From: Rhodoferax koreense
GTDB taxonomy: Bacteria > Pseudomonadota > Gammaproteobacteria > Burkholderiales > Burkholderiaceae_C
Direction of reading: 5' to 3'
DNA: 64,000 bases
Assembly: GCF_001955695.1 (NCBI RefSeq)
Contig: NZ_CP019236.1
Location: 2,480,001-2,544,000, forward strand
In this document: piece by piece, positions 1 through 7,732 of the stretch
How the letters are laid out: each line of letters begins with the position of its first letter
Numbering within the stretch: the stretch's first letter is position 1
Translations under genes and position numbers: made by a program
The notes under the pieces: generated by a model
What the model was told of the DNA's origin: nothing
Databases searched by the model: none
The model's input: only the letters and a program-made list of their open reading frames with translations

Positions 1-105
1 GCCGGCCTCTGATACAGAGGCGCTGACGTCAACATACTCGGTGAGCACCAGCTTCCGTGGCGCCAGCAACCGCTCAGGTTGGCGAGACCAGTGGCATGCC
101 AGCAC
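1..105 (+). ncRNA. yybP-ykoY manganese riboswitch (5' part cut by window start)
   Basis: The two conserved internal strands of the yybP-ykoY (Mn2+-sensing) class are visible: GTCAACATACTCGG at 28-41 and GGCGAGACCA at 81-90. A small hairpin lies at 5-21 (GCCTCT/AGAGGC). The matching 5' strand with the GGGGAGUAGC element would lie just before base 1, so only the 3' two thirds are present. The next gene encodes the Mn2+ exporter MntP, the classical target of this riboswitch. The class is recognised from memory of its conserved bases; the 3' boundary is approximate. Confidence 0.85.
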
Positions 106-164
106 GACAAAGATCGGGCCGTGACGGCGTGCCTCTGTCCTCGCCCGACCGAGAAAATCCCCAC

Positions 165-737
165 ATGAGTTTGATTTCAATCGTCTTACTGGCGTTGGCC
201 ATGTCCACGGACGCCTTCGCCGCCGCGGTCGGCAAGGGCACCGCCCTCGAAAATCCGCGTTGGACCGAGGCCTTACGAACCGGATTGATCTTCGGCTGCA
301 TCGAGACCCTGACCCCGGTGGTCGGTTGGTGGCTCGGGTATGCCGCAGCCGATTTCGTGGAAGGCTGGGATCACTGGATTGCGTTCACGCTGCTGGGCGT
401 CCTCGGGGTCCGCATGGTCTGGTCTGCCATGAAGCATTCATCCGAAACCGAGGAAGAAAAACCTCAACGGCATTCGTTCTGGCTGCTGGCCGTTACAGGA
501 TTCGCCACCAGTATCGATGCGATGGCGGTTGGCGTGGGTTTGGCATTTTTGAACGTAAGCATCTGGCCGATTGCGCTGTCCATCGGGTTCGCTACCTTCG
601 CCATGGTGACCATCGGCGTCATGGTCGGCCGCGTGCTCGGCAAGTTTGCCGGACGCTGGGCTGAGGCCATCGGCGGCGTCGTCCTGGTTGGCATTGGCGC
701 CACCATTCTCTATGAACACTTAACGGCACTCTCATGA
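165..737 (+). CDS. mntP: Manganese efflux pump MntP
   Basis: A 190-residue inner-membrane protein of the MntP (YebN) family that exports Mn2+. It has two homologous three-helix halves, each with a membrane aspartate. The first is in STDAF (D16) and the second in TSIDAM (D118), matching the spacing of the E. coli exporter. A longer frame opens at 57, but the segment before 165 is riboswitch sequence and polar, and family members start at MSLISI. The stop overlaps the start of the cytochrome b561 gene by four bases (ATGA), so the two are probably co-translated. Expression should rise with Mn2+ through the upstream riboswitch. Confidence 0.93.
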   Translation: MSLISIVLLALAMSTDAFAAAVGKGTALENPRWTEALRTGLIFGCIETLTPVVGWWLGYAAADFVEGWDHWIAFTLLGVLGVRMVWSAMKHSSETEEEKPQRHSFWLLAVTGFATSIDAMAVGVGLAFLNVSIWPIALSIGFATFAMVTIGVMVGRVLGKFAGRWAEAIGGVVLVGIGATILYEHLTALS

Positions 738-1285
738 GCACCTCCGATTTCATTCCCGGTACGTCACGTTATTCCACTTTCCTTCGCTACGCGCATTGGG
801 TGACAGTGGTGCTGGTGTTCCTTGCGTACATTTCGATCAACGCCCGGAAGTTCCTCGAACGCGGCTCCGCTGAACGGCTGCTTGCCGTCGAGTCGCATTA
901 CCTCATCGGGATCGTGGTCCTCCTCATAACGGTCCCTCGCATCCTGGTCCGTCTGCGACAAGAGGCGCCGCCCATCCTCCCCGCACTCGGCCCGGCTTCG
1001 CGATTGGCCTCCAAAACCGCTCATCTCGCACTTTTCATGTTTCTGATCGTGCAACCGGTGCTCGGCGTCGCGTCCCGGCTGGTTTCGGGACGGGGGATTG
1101 GCATGCCTTTGACGGAATGGTCGATTCCATCGTTTGCAGTGGCCCAACCGGAGCTCGCAAAGTCATTGATTCATCTGCACGAATTCATCGGGGACGCTTT
1201 TTACTATGTCATCGGCATGCACATCCTCGCGGCGTTGTGGCATCTTCTGGTTCGGCGAGACAACGTCTTACAACGCATGGTTTAG
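734..1285 (+). CDS. Cytochrome b561 family protein
   Basis: A 183-residue protein with four predicted membrane helices and the histidines expected of a di-heme b561: RYAHW (H21), ESHYLIG (H55), KTAHL (H97) and the C-terminal HLHEFIG / [10 protein letters not shown] segment. Family members pass electrons between quinols and periplasmic acceptors; the partner here is unknown. It overlaps mntP by four bases and should share its Mn-responsive transcript. That pairing with an Mn exporter is unusual and may point to a redox role under Mn stress, which is inference. Confidence 0.88.
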   Translation: MSTSDFIPGTSRYSTFLRYAHWVTVVLVFLAYISINARKFLERGSAERLLAVESHYLIGIVVLLITVPRILVRLRQEAPPILPALGPASRLASKTAHLALFMFLIVQPVLGVASRLVSGRGIGMPLTEWSIPSFAVAQPELAKSLIHLHEFIGDAFYYVIGMHILAALWHLLVRRDNVLQRMV

Positions 1286-1642
1286 CCATGACATCTCGAT
1301 CAGGCGGCTGTCGCTCGATTGATGAACGCACCTGCCCTTAGCCGCAGCGAACACCAACGCGCGTGAGGGCGGTGAATTTTGTCCATGTATTGGCAACCGA
1401 TTGCTGCATCGTCGATCGCGGGGGCACCGCTCGGCTCCTCTTCGCGTTCTTGGTACATCACGATGTTCGGGTCGCAATGGCAGGCCAATGTGCAAAGTCG
1501 GCGCGCCAGTTGGGGAGACCAGCAACGTGCGTGCGACATGGCGATGCAGCGCGCCCGCGCAGCGCAACCTGTCCAGGTGACGGCGGGACCCTCGGCCGCG
1601 GTGCTGGCAACAACATCTTTTATTTCGGGCAGCGCGTCGGCT
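1286..1642. other. 357-bp intergenic region without a recognised gene
   Basis: This stretch lies between the convergent cytochrome b561 and marR genes. Open frames of about 90-120 codons exist on both strands. One on the minus strand is cysteine-rich (ACHCDPN, GCQYMDK), but none matches a family I recognise, none has a convincing ribosome site, and they overlap each other. It could be a decayed gene or a small unknown one. I see no repeat or RNA signature in it. Confidence 0.4.
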
Positions 1643-2128
1643 TCATCCCTCGGCTGACCCACCACCGCCGGGCCGCAGGGGCGCCCGGCTCTTGTCGTTG
1701 TTCATGTCGGCGAACTGCTGCAGCAGGCGCATGAAGGTTTCTCGGTCTTCCTCAGAGAACCCTTGCAGCAACGTGTGCTGCATCTCGGGCATCTTGTCAT
1801 CGAGGCGGCTCAAGGTTTCGCGGCCTTCCTCGGTGAGCTCCAGGCTGCGCTGGCCGCGCCCCACCTGATGGCGCACGATCCAGCCCTTGGTTTCGAGCCG
1901 CACCGCGATGGAGGCGGTGGACGAGGTGTCGAGCGCCACTTCCTGCGCGAGCGTCACCTGGTCGATGCCGGGCTTGTCGGCCAGGCATTTGAGGATCGCA
2001 TATTGCACCGGCGTGACGTCGCGCCCCAGCGTGTCGTAGAACACCGACACGGCGATCTGTTGCGCGCGCCGGATCAGGTGACCCGGCTGGTCGTGAAGGC
2101 GGATGGCGGGGGCGGCGGTGTCCGGCAT
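1643..2128 (-). CDS. MarR family transcriptional regulator
   Basis: A 161-residue winged-helix repressor of the MarR family. The helix-turn-helix lies near residues 45-85 (VTPVQYAILKCL then VTLAQEVALDTSSTASIAVRLE), followed by the wing IVRHQVGRGQRSLELTEEG. It is the last gene of a vanA-vanB-marR transcript, 32 bp after vanB. The natural target is the pair of palindromes in front of vanA, giving autorepression relieved by an aromatic acid; that ligand is inferred from context. The start at 2128 gives the usual family length. Confidence 0.9.
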   Translation of the reverse strand: MPDTAAPAIRLHDQPGHLIRRAQQIAVSVFYDTLGRDVTPVQYAILKCLADKPGIDQVTLAQEVALDTSSTASIAVRLETKGWIVRHQVGRGQRSLELTEEGRETLSRLDDKMPEMQHTLLQGFSEEDRETFMRLLQQFADMNNDKSRAPLRPGGGGSAEG

Positions 2129-2160
2129 GTCGGCGTCGGGAGTGGGTGAGAAAGCCGTGT

Positions 2161-3135
2161 TTATAGATCAAGCACCAGCATGGGCGACAGCGAGCGCGAG
2201 CAGCACGGCGTGAACTGGTCGTTCGCCGCCTGTTCCTCCTCGGTGAGGTACATGTCCTTGTGCTCCGGCCGGCCTTCGAGCACCCGGGTGATGCAGGTGC
2301 CGCAGACGCCCTGTTCACACGAGGTCTGGATCTCGATGCCGCACAGCGCGAGCACCTGCACAACGGTCTGGTCCTTGGCGATCGGAATGATCTGGCCGGT
2401 GCTGGCGATCTTCACTTCGAAGCTGCCCGCGTCGGCGAGGTCCACGGGCTTGCCGGCGAAGAATTCGTAGTGGAGCTGCGTCTCGGGCCAGCCGGCCGCG
2501 CGCGCCGTGCCGAGCACCCAGTCCATGAATCCCGTGGGACCACAGACGTAGAGGTGCACGCCGTCGCGCGGCTTGCCGAGCGTGGCCGCGAGGTCGAGCT
2601 TCTGTTCGGGCTGGCCGTCGTCGAAGTGGTGGGCCACCTGCGCCGCGAACGGCAGCGACGCGAGGTGCGCCAGGAAGGCCGTGGTCGATTTCGAGCGTGT
2701 GCAGTAGTGCAGTGTGAAAGGTTCGGCCGTGGCCGCGTCGGCGCCGAGGCGCTGGGCCATGGCCAGCATCGGCGTGATGCCGATGCCGCCGGCGAACAGC
2801 AGGTGTTCGGTCGCGCCCTTGGCGAGTTCGAAGTGGTTCTTCGGCAGGCTGATCTGCAGCAGATGGCCCTCGGCCACCGCGTCGTGCACGGCCAGCGAGC
2901 CGCCGCGCGAGCCGGCGTCGCGCAACACGCCGAGCACGTAGCGGTGCCGCTCGCGCGGGTCGTTGCACAGCGAATACTGGCGCACGATGCCGCCGGGCAG
3001 GTGCACGTCGAGGTGGGCGCCGGCGGTGAAGGGCGGCAGCGTCTGGCCGTCGACGGCGACGAGTTCGACGCGCGCGATGCCCTCGGCCTCGGCCGTCTTG
3101 CGCGCCACGCGCACGGTGATGGTGTCAACCGTCAT
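2161..3135 (-). CDS. vanB: Vanillate demethylase-type reductase (VanB/PDR family)
   Basis: A 324-residue flavin/iron-sulfur reductase that passes electrons from NAD(P)H to a Rieske oxygenase. The order is an FMN/FAD domain with RQYSLCN, an NAD domain with FAGGIGITPMLAMA, and a C-terminal plant-type [2Fe-2S] ferredoxin domain with CEQGVCGTC and a later CC near residue 310. This is the layout of VanB and phthalate dioxygenase reductase. Its start overlaps the stop of the oxygenase gene by four bases, so the two subunits are translationally coupled. The substrate is set by the oxygenase. Confidence 0.92.
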   Translation of the reverse strand: MTVDTITVRVARKTAEAEGIARVELVAVDGQTLPPFTAGAHLDVHLPGGIVRQYSLCNDPRERHRYVLGVLRDAGSRGGSLAVHDAVAEGHLLQISLPKNHFELAKGATEHLLFAGGIGITPMLAMAQRLGADAATAEPFTLHYCTRSKSTTAFLAHLASLPFAAQVAHHFDDGQPEQKLDLAATLGKPRDGVHLYVCGPTGFMDWVLGTARAAGWPETQLHYEFFAGKPVDLADAGSFEVKIASTGQIIPIAKDQTVVQVLALCGIEIQTSCEQGVCGTCITRVLEGRPEHKDMYLTEEEQAANDQFTPCCSRSLSPMLVLDL

Positions 3136-4178
3136 GCGGCCACCGTCGCCGGGCTTTCGACCGCAGACTCGGCCGCGATGAGCCGGTCGATGATGCGGCG
3201 CGACTGCACGCCGCCCGCGTCGATGTTAAGCATCAGCAGCTTGCGTTCCGGATGGGCGAGCAGGTTGCGCTGCTGCAACTCCAGCATCTCCATGTCCTCG
3301 GCGAAGATCTTGCCCTGGCCTTCGCGGATGGTGGCGGTGAGGGCCTTGTCCTGCGGCTTGAAGTTGCGCGCCATGCCCCAGAAGTAGTGGATGGAGGTCT
3401 CGGTCTCGGGCGTGATGAAGTCGACCACGATGCTCGAGGCCTTGTGTTCCGCGGGGGCGTCGTAGCCGCCCTTGCCGGCCAGCGCCACACCGACTTCGAT
3501 CATCACGTGGCTTGGCGGCGTGAAGCGGCAGATCTGCCAGCGGTCCACCGGCTGGTCGTCGGGCAGGCCGTTGCCGCGCAGCGCCATGCGCCAGAACGGT
3601 GGCGCCTTCACGTTCTCCATGAAACGGCTGGTGACGACCTCGTCGCCGTTGGTCTTGGTGCTCACCGGCGCCTCGTCGATTTCCTTCTGGCCGATGCTGC
3701 TCGCATGCACATAGGTTTCGTGCGTGAGGTCCATCAGGTTGTCGACCATCAGCCGGTAATCGCAGTGGATGTGGTACAGGCCGCCACCGTAGGCCCAGTC
3801 CGGGCTTTCGGCCCAGGCCAGATGGTGCAGCGGCGTGGGCGTGCCGTCGCCGGGCCAGATCCAGACGAAGCCGTAGCGTTCGATCACCGGGAAGCTCTTG
3901 ATCGGCGGGAAGCCGCGCACGCGCTGGCCCGGCATGGCCACGGTCTTGCCATCGCAGCCCATCTCCAGGCCGTGGTAGCCGCAGACCAGGTTGCCGTCCA
4001 CCACCTTGCCCAGCGACAGCGGCGCGCCGCGGTGCGGGCAGAAGTTCTCCAGCGCGACCGGCTGGTTGGCGGCGTTGCGGTAGAGCACGACCGACTCGTT
4101 GCAGATCTTGCGACCGAGCGGCTTTTCGTCGATCTCGTCGGCCATGCAGGCCACGTACCAGGCGTTTTTGGGGAACAT
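3132..4178 (-). CDS. vanA: Rieske aromatic oxygenase, vanillate O-demethylase type
   Basis: A 348-residue Rieske non-heme iron oxygenase. The [2Fe-2S] ligands are C47-x-H49 and C66-x2-H69, and the mononuclear iron site is the NLMDLTHETYVH segment (H153, H158). Length and motifs fit the VanA group, which demethylates vanillate to protocatechuate. Related members act on other methoxy- or carboxy-aromatics, so the substrate is not fixed by sequence. A GGAG ribosome site precedes the start. It is the first gene of the operon; two near-identical palindromes lie 34-70 bp upstream. Confidence 0.88.
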   Translation of the reverse strand: MFPKNAWYVACMADEIDEKPLGRKICNESVVLYRNAANQPVALENFCPHRGAPLSLGKVVDGNLVCGYHGLEMGCDGKTVAMPGQRVRGFPPIKSFPVIERYGFVWIWPGDGTPTPLHHLAWAESPDWAYGGGLYHIHCDYRLMVDNLMDLTHETYVHASSIGQKEIDEAPVSTKTNGDEVVTSRFMENVKAPPFWRMALRGNGLPDDQPVDRWQICRFTPPSHVMIEVGVALAGKGGYDAPAEHKASSIVVDFITPETETSIHYFWGMARNFKPQDKALTATIREGQGKIFAEDMEMLELQQRNLLAHPERKLLMLNIDAGGVQSRRIIDRLIAAESAVESPATVAA

Positions 4179-4211
4179 CGGGGGGCTCCGGTGAGGTTGA
4201 GTGAAGTAAGC

Positions 4212-4248
4212 ATTCAGTGTGCTGAATGAGTGATTCAGTGTACTGAAT
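4212..4248. promoter_or_regulatory. Tandem palindromic operators in front of vanA
   Basis: Two copies of ATTCAGTGTRCTGAAT lie at 4212-4227 and 4233-4248. The second has perfect 7-bp arms (ATTCAGT/ACTGAAT); the first has one mismatch. Their starts are 21 bp apart, two turns of the helix, so bound dimers would sit on the same face. A third inverted repeat (ACGTCAGG/CCTGACGT, 4255-4283) is adjacent. Size and symmetry suit a MarR dimer; assignment to the MarR of this operon is inference. Confidence 0.8.
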
Positions 4249-4311
4249 GATGCTACGTCAGGTGTACTCGTTTACCCTGACGTCGATCGAGGCCACCGGT
4301 CGACCGGACGC

Positions 4312-4336
4312 AAAAAAGGCCGCACGCTGGCGGCCT
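4312..4336 (-). terminator. Intrinsic terminator of the 4.4-kb Bug gene
   Basis: Read on the minus strand, a GC stem (AGGCCGC/GCGGCCT, six-base loop) is followed by six T. It lies about 27 bp past the stop of the Bug gene and before the vanA promoter, separating the two units. Confidence 0.85.
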
Positions 4337-4362
4337 CGAGAGGAATGCCCGGCAGCGGCCGG

Positions 4363-5361
4363 TCAATCCGGCTTGATGTTCGCCGCCTTGATGACCTGCG
4401 CCCATTTCTCGACTTCGCTCTTCTGGAAGGCCGCGATCTGCGCGGTCGTCATGTCGGCCGGCTCCATGCCGAAGCCCTTCATCTTCTCCTGCATCTCGGG
4501 CTTGGCGAGGATGGCGCGGATCTCGTTGTGCAGGCGGTCGACCACCGGCTGCGGCGTGCCGGCCGGCACGAAGATGGCCTGCCAGGATTCGACGGCGAAG
4601 TCCTGCAGGCCGGGCACGCCGGACTCGGCCACCGTCGGCACGTTGGGCAGCGAGGCCAGGCGCTTGGCCGAGGTCACGGCGATGGCGCGCAGCTTGCCGC
4701 TCTGGATGTGCGGGCCGGCGACCACGGTGGTGTCGAACATCATCTCGACCTGGCCGCCGATCACGTCCTGGATCGCCGGTCCCGAGCCCTTGTACGGAAT
4801 GTGCGTGAACTTCACGCCCGACTTGTAGGCCATGAGCTCGAGCGCCAGGTGTTGCGAGGTGCCGGTGCCGGCCGAGGCCGACGACAGGCCGCCCGAGGAC
4901 GCCTTGGCCTTGCTGGCCTCGATTACGTCCTTCAGCGTTTTGTAGGGGCTGGCCTGGTTCACCACCAGCACCACCGGGTTGGTGCCGATCAGCGTCACGG
5001 GTGCGAACGACTTGATCGGGTCGTAGCCGATCTTCGGGTACAGGCTGACGTTGATGGCGTGCGAGCTGATCGTGCCGCCGAGCATGGTGAAACCGTCCGG
5101 TGCCGCGCGCGAGGCGATCTCCGAGCCGACGCTGCCGCCCGCGCCGCCGCGGTTGTCGATGATCACCGAGGTGCCGAGCGCGGTGCCGAGCTGCTGCGCG
5201 ATGAGCCGGCCCAGCACGTCGGTGGTGCCGCCGGCGGGAAACGGCACCAGGTAGGTGATGGCTTTGCCGGTCGGCCAGTTGGACTGGGCGAACGATAGCG
5301 AGGGCAGGGCGGCCGTGCCAAGGGTCGTGATGGCGGTGTGAATGAGGGTGCGGCGTTGCAT
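4363..5361 (-). CDS. Bug/TctC family tripartite-tricarboxylate substrate-binding protein
   Basis: A 332-residue periplasmic binding protein with a signal peptide ending near LSFAQS and the Bug-family ligand loop PFPAGGTTDVLGR. A second conserved block is GGQVEMMFDTTV. The family binds small carboxylates such as amino acids, nicotinate or aromatic acids. The start at 5361 has an AGGAGA ribosome site; an upstream extension to 5469 runs through repeat DNA and is rejected. No TctA/TctB membrane genes are nearby, as is usual for these abundant Burkholderiales proteins. Closeness to vanAB suggests an aromatic acid ligand, which is only a guess. Confidence 0.92.
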   Translation of the reverse strand: MQRRTLIHTAITTLGTAALPSLSFAQSNWPTGKAITYLVPFPAGGTTDVLGRLIAQQLGTALGTSVIIDNRGGAGGSVGSEIASRAAPDGFTMLGGTISSHAINVSLYPKIGYDPIKSFAPVTLIGTNPVVLVVNQASPYKTLKDVIEASKAKASSGGLSSASAGTGTSQHLALELMAYKSGVKFTHIPYKGSGPAIQDVIGGQVEMMFDTTVVAGPHIQSGKLRAIAVTSAKRLASLPNVPTVAESGVPGLQDFAVESWQAIFVPAGTPQPVVDRLHNEIRAILAKPEMQEKMKGFGMEPADMTTAQIAAFQKSEVEKWAQVIKAANIKPD

Positions 5362-5402
5362 GTTGTGTGTCTCCTGGTAAATCTGCTCGTATGAAACAGG
5401 CA

Positions 5403-5647
5403 CTTCGACAGGCTCAGTGCGAACGGGGGGGCCATTCGTCCAGAGCCCCGTGCCCTTGTTACGGTCCACCTCCCTGAGCCCTGGCTACGGTTTACCCTGA
5501 GTCTTGGTTACCGTACACCCTGAGCCCGGGTTCTGGTTCATCCTGATCTCTCGTTACCGTTCTTCCCGAGCCGTGTTTACCGTTCGTCCTAAACCGTATT
5601 TATCGTTCGTCCTGAGCTCGTCGAAGGACGGCTGAGCCTGTCGAAGC
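5403..5647. repeat. 23-bp degenerate tandem array flanked by inverted intergenic repeat elements
   Basis: Six to seven imperfect units start at 5461, 5487, 5510, 5533, 5556, 5579 and 5602; the first unit is 26 bp and the next five are 23 bp. Units look like ACCGTTCxTCCTGAGCC plus a short GT-rich tail. The last unit grows into the full element ending GTCGAAGG, and a further partial copy follows at 5628-5647. An inverted full copy (cttcgacaggctcagtgcga...) lies at 5403-5426. The full element also occurs at 48.4-48.6 kb. This fills the gap between two Bug genes. Confidence 0.85.
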
Positions 5648-5659
5648 GGGGTCGGCTCC

Positions 5660-6631
5660 CTACGGCTTGATATTCAGTTTCGTGATCAGCTCACCGAAAT
5701 ACACGTTGTCCTTCGCCAGCGTGTCCTTGAACACCGCGCCGTCGGTGTAGACGAAGCCCAGGTTTTGCTTGTCCATCACGTCGCGCAGCGACTGTTCATT
5801 GGCCGTCTTGGCGGTGATCTCGCGCAGCTTCGCCATGACTTCGGGTGGCGTATTCTTCGGCGCGCCGAGGCCACGCCAGGTGCCGATGGCCAGGTCGATG
5901 CCGCGCTCCTTGGCCGTCGGCACCTTCTCGAAGCCCTTGAGGCGCTTGTCGGCCATGACCATCAGCACCTTGAGCTTGCCGCCCTGCACGTGGGTGGCGA
6001 CCTCGGCGGGGCTCACCGCCACGGCCTCGATGTGACCGCCGAGCAGCGACAGCACGGCCGGTGCCGCGCCCTGGTACGGGATGTGGTTGAACTTGGTGCC
6101 GGTCTTGTCTTCGAGCGCGGCGGCGGCCAGGTGCCAGATCGAGCCGTTGCCCGAGTTGCCCACGCGCACCGAACCCGGATCCTTCTTGGCCGCGGCGAGG
6201 AATTCCTCGATGGAATTCCAGGGCGCATCCGACTTCACCGTGATCGCGGCCGGGTCCGAGTTGAGCTGCGCGATCGGCTGGAAATCGTCGTACTTGAATT
6301 TGGCCAGGCCCAGGTGGGGCAAGGTCAGCAGCTCCACCGTGAGCACCGCCAGCTTGTAGCCGTCCGCCTTGGAATTGAGCACCTCCTGCCAGCCGATGGC
6401 ACCGCCCGCGCCGGGCCGGTTCATCACGACGATCGGCTGATCGATGTACTTGCGGCTCGCATCCGCGAACGCCCGCGCCAGCCCGTCGGTGCCGCCACCG
6501 GGCTGGTAGGGCACGACGAGCTCGATCTGGTGCTCGGGGAACTTGGTCTGCGCGGAGGCAGGCGCGGCCATGACGAAGGCGAGCGCCGCAACGGCGAACA
6601 GCCCGGCGATTTTGTTTTTGGTGATGTTCAT
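5660..6631 (-). CDS. Bug/TctC family substrate-binding protein
   Basis: A 323-residue exported binding protein: signal peptide MNITKNKIAGLFAVAALAFV ending near ASAQT, then the ligand loop PYQPGGGTDGLAR. An AGGGAA ribosome site precedes the ATG at 6631; the frame runs on to 7639 without a stop, but that extension overlaps the SDR gene and is not coding. It is a close paralogue of the Bug protein at 59983-60969 (shared blocks such as GGTDxLARAFADA, SDPAAITV/IDPSAITV, GTWRGL/GAWRGL). Both paralogues sit in sugar-acid loci, so a sugar acid or lactone ligand is plausible but not shown. Confidence 0.9.
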   Translation of the reverse strand: MNITKNKIAGLFAVAALAFVMAAPASAQTKFPEHQIELVVPYQPGGGTDGLARAFADASRKYIDQPIVVMNRPGAGGAIGWQEVLNSKADGYKLAVLTVELLTLPHLGLAKFKYDDFQPIAQLNSDPAAITVKSDAPWNSIEEFLAAAKKDPGSVRVGNSGNGSIWHLAAAALEDKTGTKFNHIPYQGAAPAVLSLLGGHIEAVAVSPAEVATHVQGGKLKVLMVMADKRLKGFEKVPTAKERGIDLAIGTWRGLGAPKNTPPEVMAKLREITAKTANEQSLRDVMDKQNLGFVYTDGAVFKDTLAKDNVYFGELITKLNIKP

Positions 6632-6691
6632 GATTTTCCCTGGTTGTTGAAATAAAACCGTTGGCGGCCTGCCCGACGGCTCAGGCCATCC

Positions 6692-6796
6692 CTTCCAGAA
6701 CACCGTGGAACCGGCTCTGCCGGGCCACAGGTGTTGCCCCTGCAAGGGGTGGGCGCGTGACACGAAGTGCACGCAACCTGGGGTGTGCCTATTCAA
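6692..6796 (-). repeat. Dispersed intergenic repeat, copy 1
   Basis: About 105 bp that closely match 58147-58249 with a few substitutions and small gaps. Shared pieces include CTTCCAGAACACCG, GAACCGGCT, CAGGTGTTGCCCC, GACACGAAGTGC and CAACCTGGGGTG. It contains a CCCC-TGCA-GGGG hairpin. In both copies the element starts at the stop codon of the upstream minus-strand gene and supplies that TGA. Confidence 0.85.
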
Positions 6797-7557
6797 GGCA
6801 TGTATTGGCCGCCGTTGACTTCGATGATCTGGCCGGTGACATAGCCCGAGAGCTGCTCCGACGCCAGGAACAGGAACGCACCCACGCATTCCTCGCTCGT
6901 GCCGAGCCGCCCCATCGGGATGCTGTTCTTGAAGGTCTCGAGCATCTGCGGCGTCGAGAAACGGTCCTGGAACGGCGTGAGGATCACACCCGGTGCGACC
7001 GCATTCACGCGGATGCGATCGGGCGCCAGTTCCTTGGCCAGGCCGTGGGTGGCCGTGCTCACGAAACCCTTGGCGCCGGCGTAGAGGTAGGCGCCGGGGC
7101 CGCCACCGTTGCGCGCGGCCACGGAGGTCACGTTGATGATGTTGCCGCCGCCGCCCTGGGCGCGCATCTGCGGCACCACCTCGCGGCAGAACGCCAGCAC
7201 CGAGCGGGCGTTGATGTGCAGGATCTCGTCGAACAGCGCGTCGGTGAATTCGGCGATCGGCGCGCGCTTGACGAGGCTGCCGGCGTTGTTCACCAGGATG
7301 TCGATGCGGCCGAAGGCCTGCACGCTGGCCGCCACGCAGGCGGTGATGGCCGCGCTGTCGCGCACATCGGCCTGGACCGCCACGGCGTGGCCGCCGGCGG
7401 CCTTGATCTCGGCCACCACGGCCTGGGCCGGGGCTTCCGACTGGTTGTAATGCACCACGACCTTGGCGCCGCGTGCGCCCAGTGCCTTGGCCACGGCGGC
7501 GCCGATGCCGGTACTGGCGCCGGTGACGAGCGCGACCTTGCCTTTGATGTCTTCCAT
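6793..7557 (-). CDS. Short-chain dehydrogenase/reductase (FabG-like)
   Basis: A 254-residue classical SDR: cofactor motif TGASTGIG near residue 13, NNAG near 88, catalytic serine in NVTSVAA and the YxxxK pair in YAGAK. Such enzymes interconvert hydroxyl and keto groups with NAD(P). The substrate is unknown; a sugar acid is suggested by the GntR operator at 7646, the downstream Bug gene and the uronate cluster alongside. MEDIKGK at 7557 is taken as the start because SDRs begin just before the glycine motif. A GTG at 7614 would add 19 residues. Confidence 0.85.
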   Translation of the reverse strand: MEDIKGKVALVTGASTGIGAAVAKALGARGAKVVVHYNQSEAPAQAVVAEIKAAGGHAVAVQADVRDSAAITACVAASVQAFGRIDILVNNAGSLVKRAPIAEFTDALFDEILHINARSVLAFCREVVPQMRAQGGGGNIINVTSVAARNGGGPGAYLYAGAKGFVSTATHGLAKELAPDRIRVNAVAPGVILTPFQDRFSTPQMLETFKNSIPMGRLGTSEECVGAFLFLASEQLSGYVTGQIIEVNGGQYMP

Positions 7558-7645
7558 GGCCTGAACTTTCTTCAACAAAGGGAGATTGCGAAAGACGAAT
7601 TCGCAGGACGGCACCGAAGGCGGAGGCCTTTAGTGCCACATTGAT

Positions 7646-7660
7646 CAGTCATCGTACAAC
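7646..7660 (-). promoter_or_regulatory. Putative GntR operator in front of the SDR gene
   Basis: On the minus strand this reads GTTGTACGATGACTG, an imperfect palindrome (GTTGT...GATGAC). It matches sites at 8580-8594, 11735-11749 and 11941-11955. It lies between the SDR start and the gntR stop, where the promoter of the SDR-Bug unit should be. Confidence 0.65.
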
Positions 7661-7732
7661 CAATGCCACCAATTTTCTCCAGGGAAAACCCTGGACGGCC
7701 CGGTCCATCGCGCGGTTCTTCGGGACTGGGCG

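Noticed and set aside
1300..1665. Cysteine-rich 121-codon minus-strand frame
   Set aside because: No recognised family, no ribosome site, overlaps the marR end and competing frames of similar length; kept only as an unassigned region.
5461..5627. CRISPR-like array of 23-bp units
   Set aside because: Units are contiguous with no unique spacers and are degenerate; no cas genes are present. It is a tandem repeat.
5660..7639. A 659-codon fusion of an Arg-rich domain to a Bug protein
   Set aside because: The extra N-terminal part is the SDR gene read out of frame and the dispersed repeat. The Bug signal peptide with a ribosome site starts at 6631.
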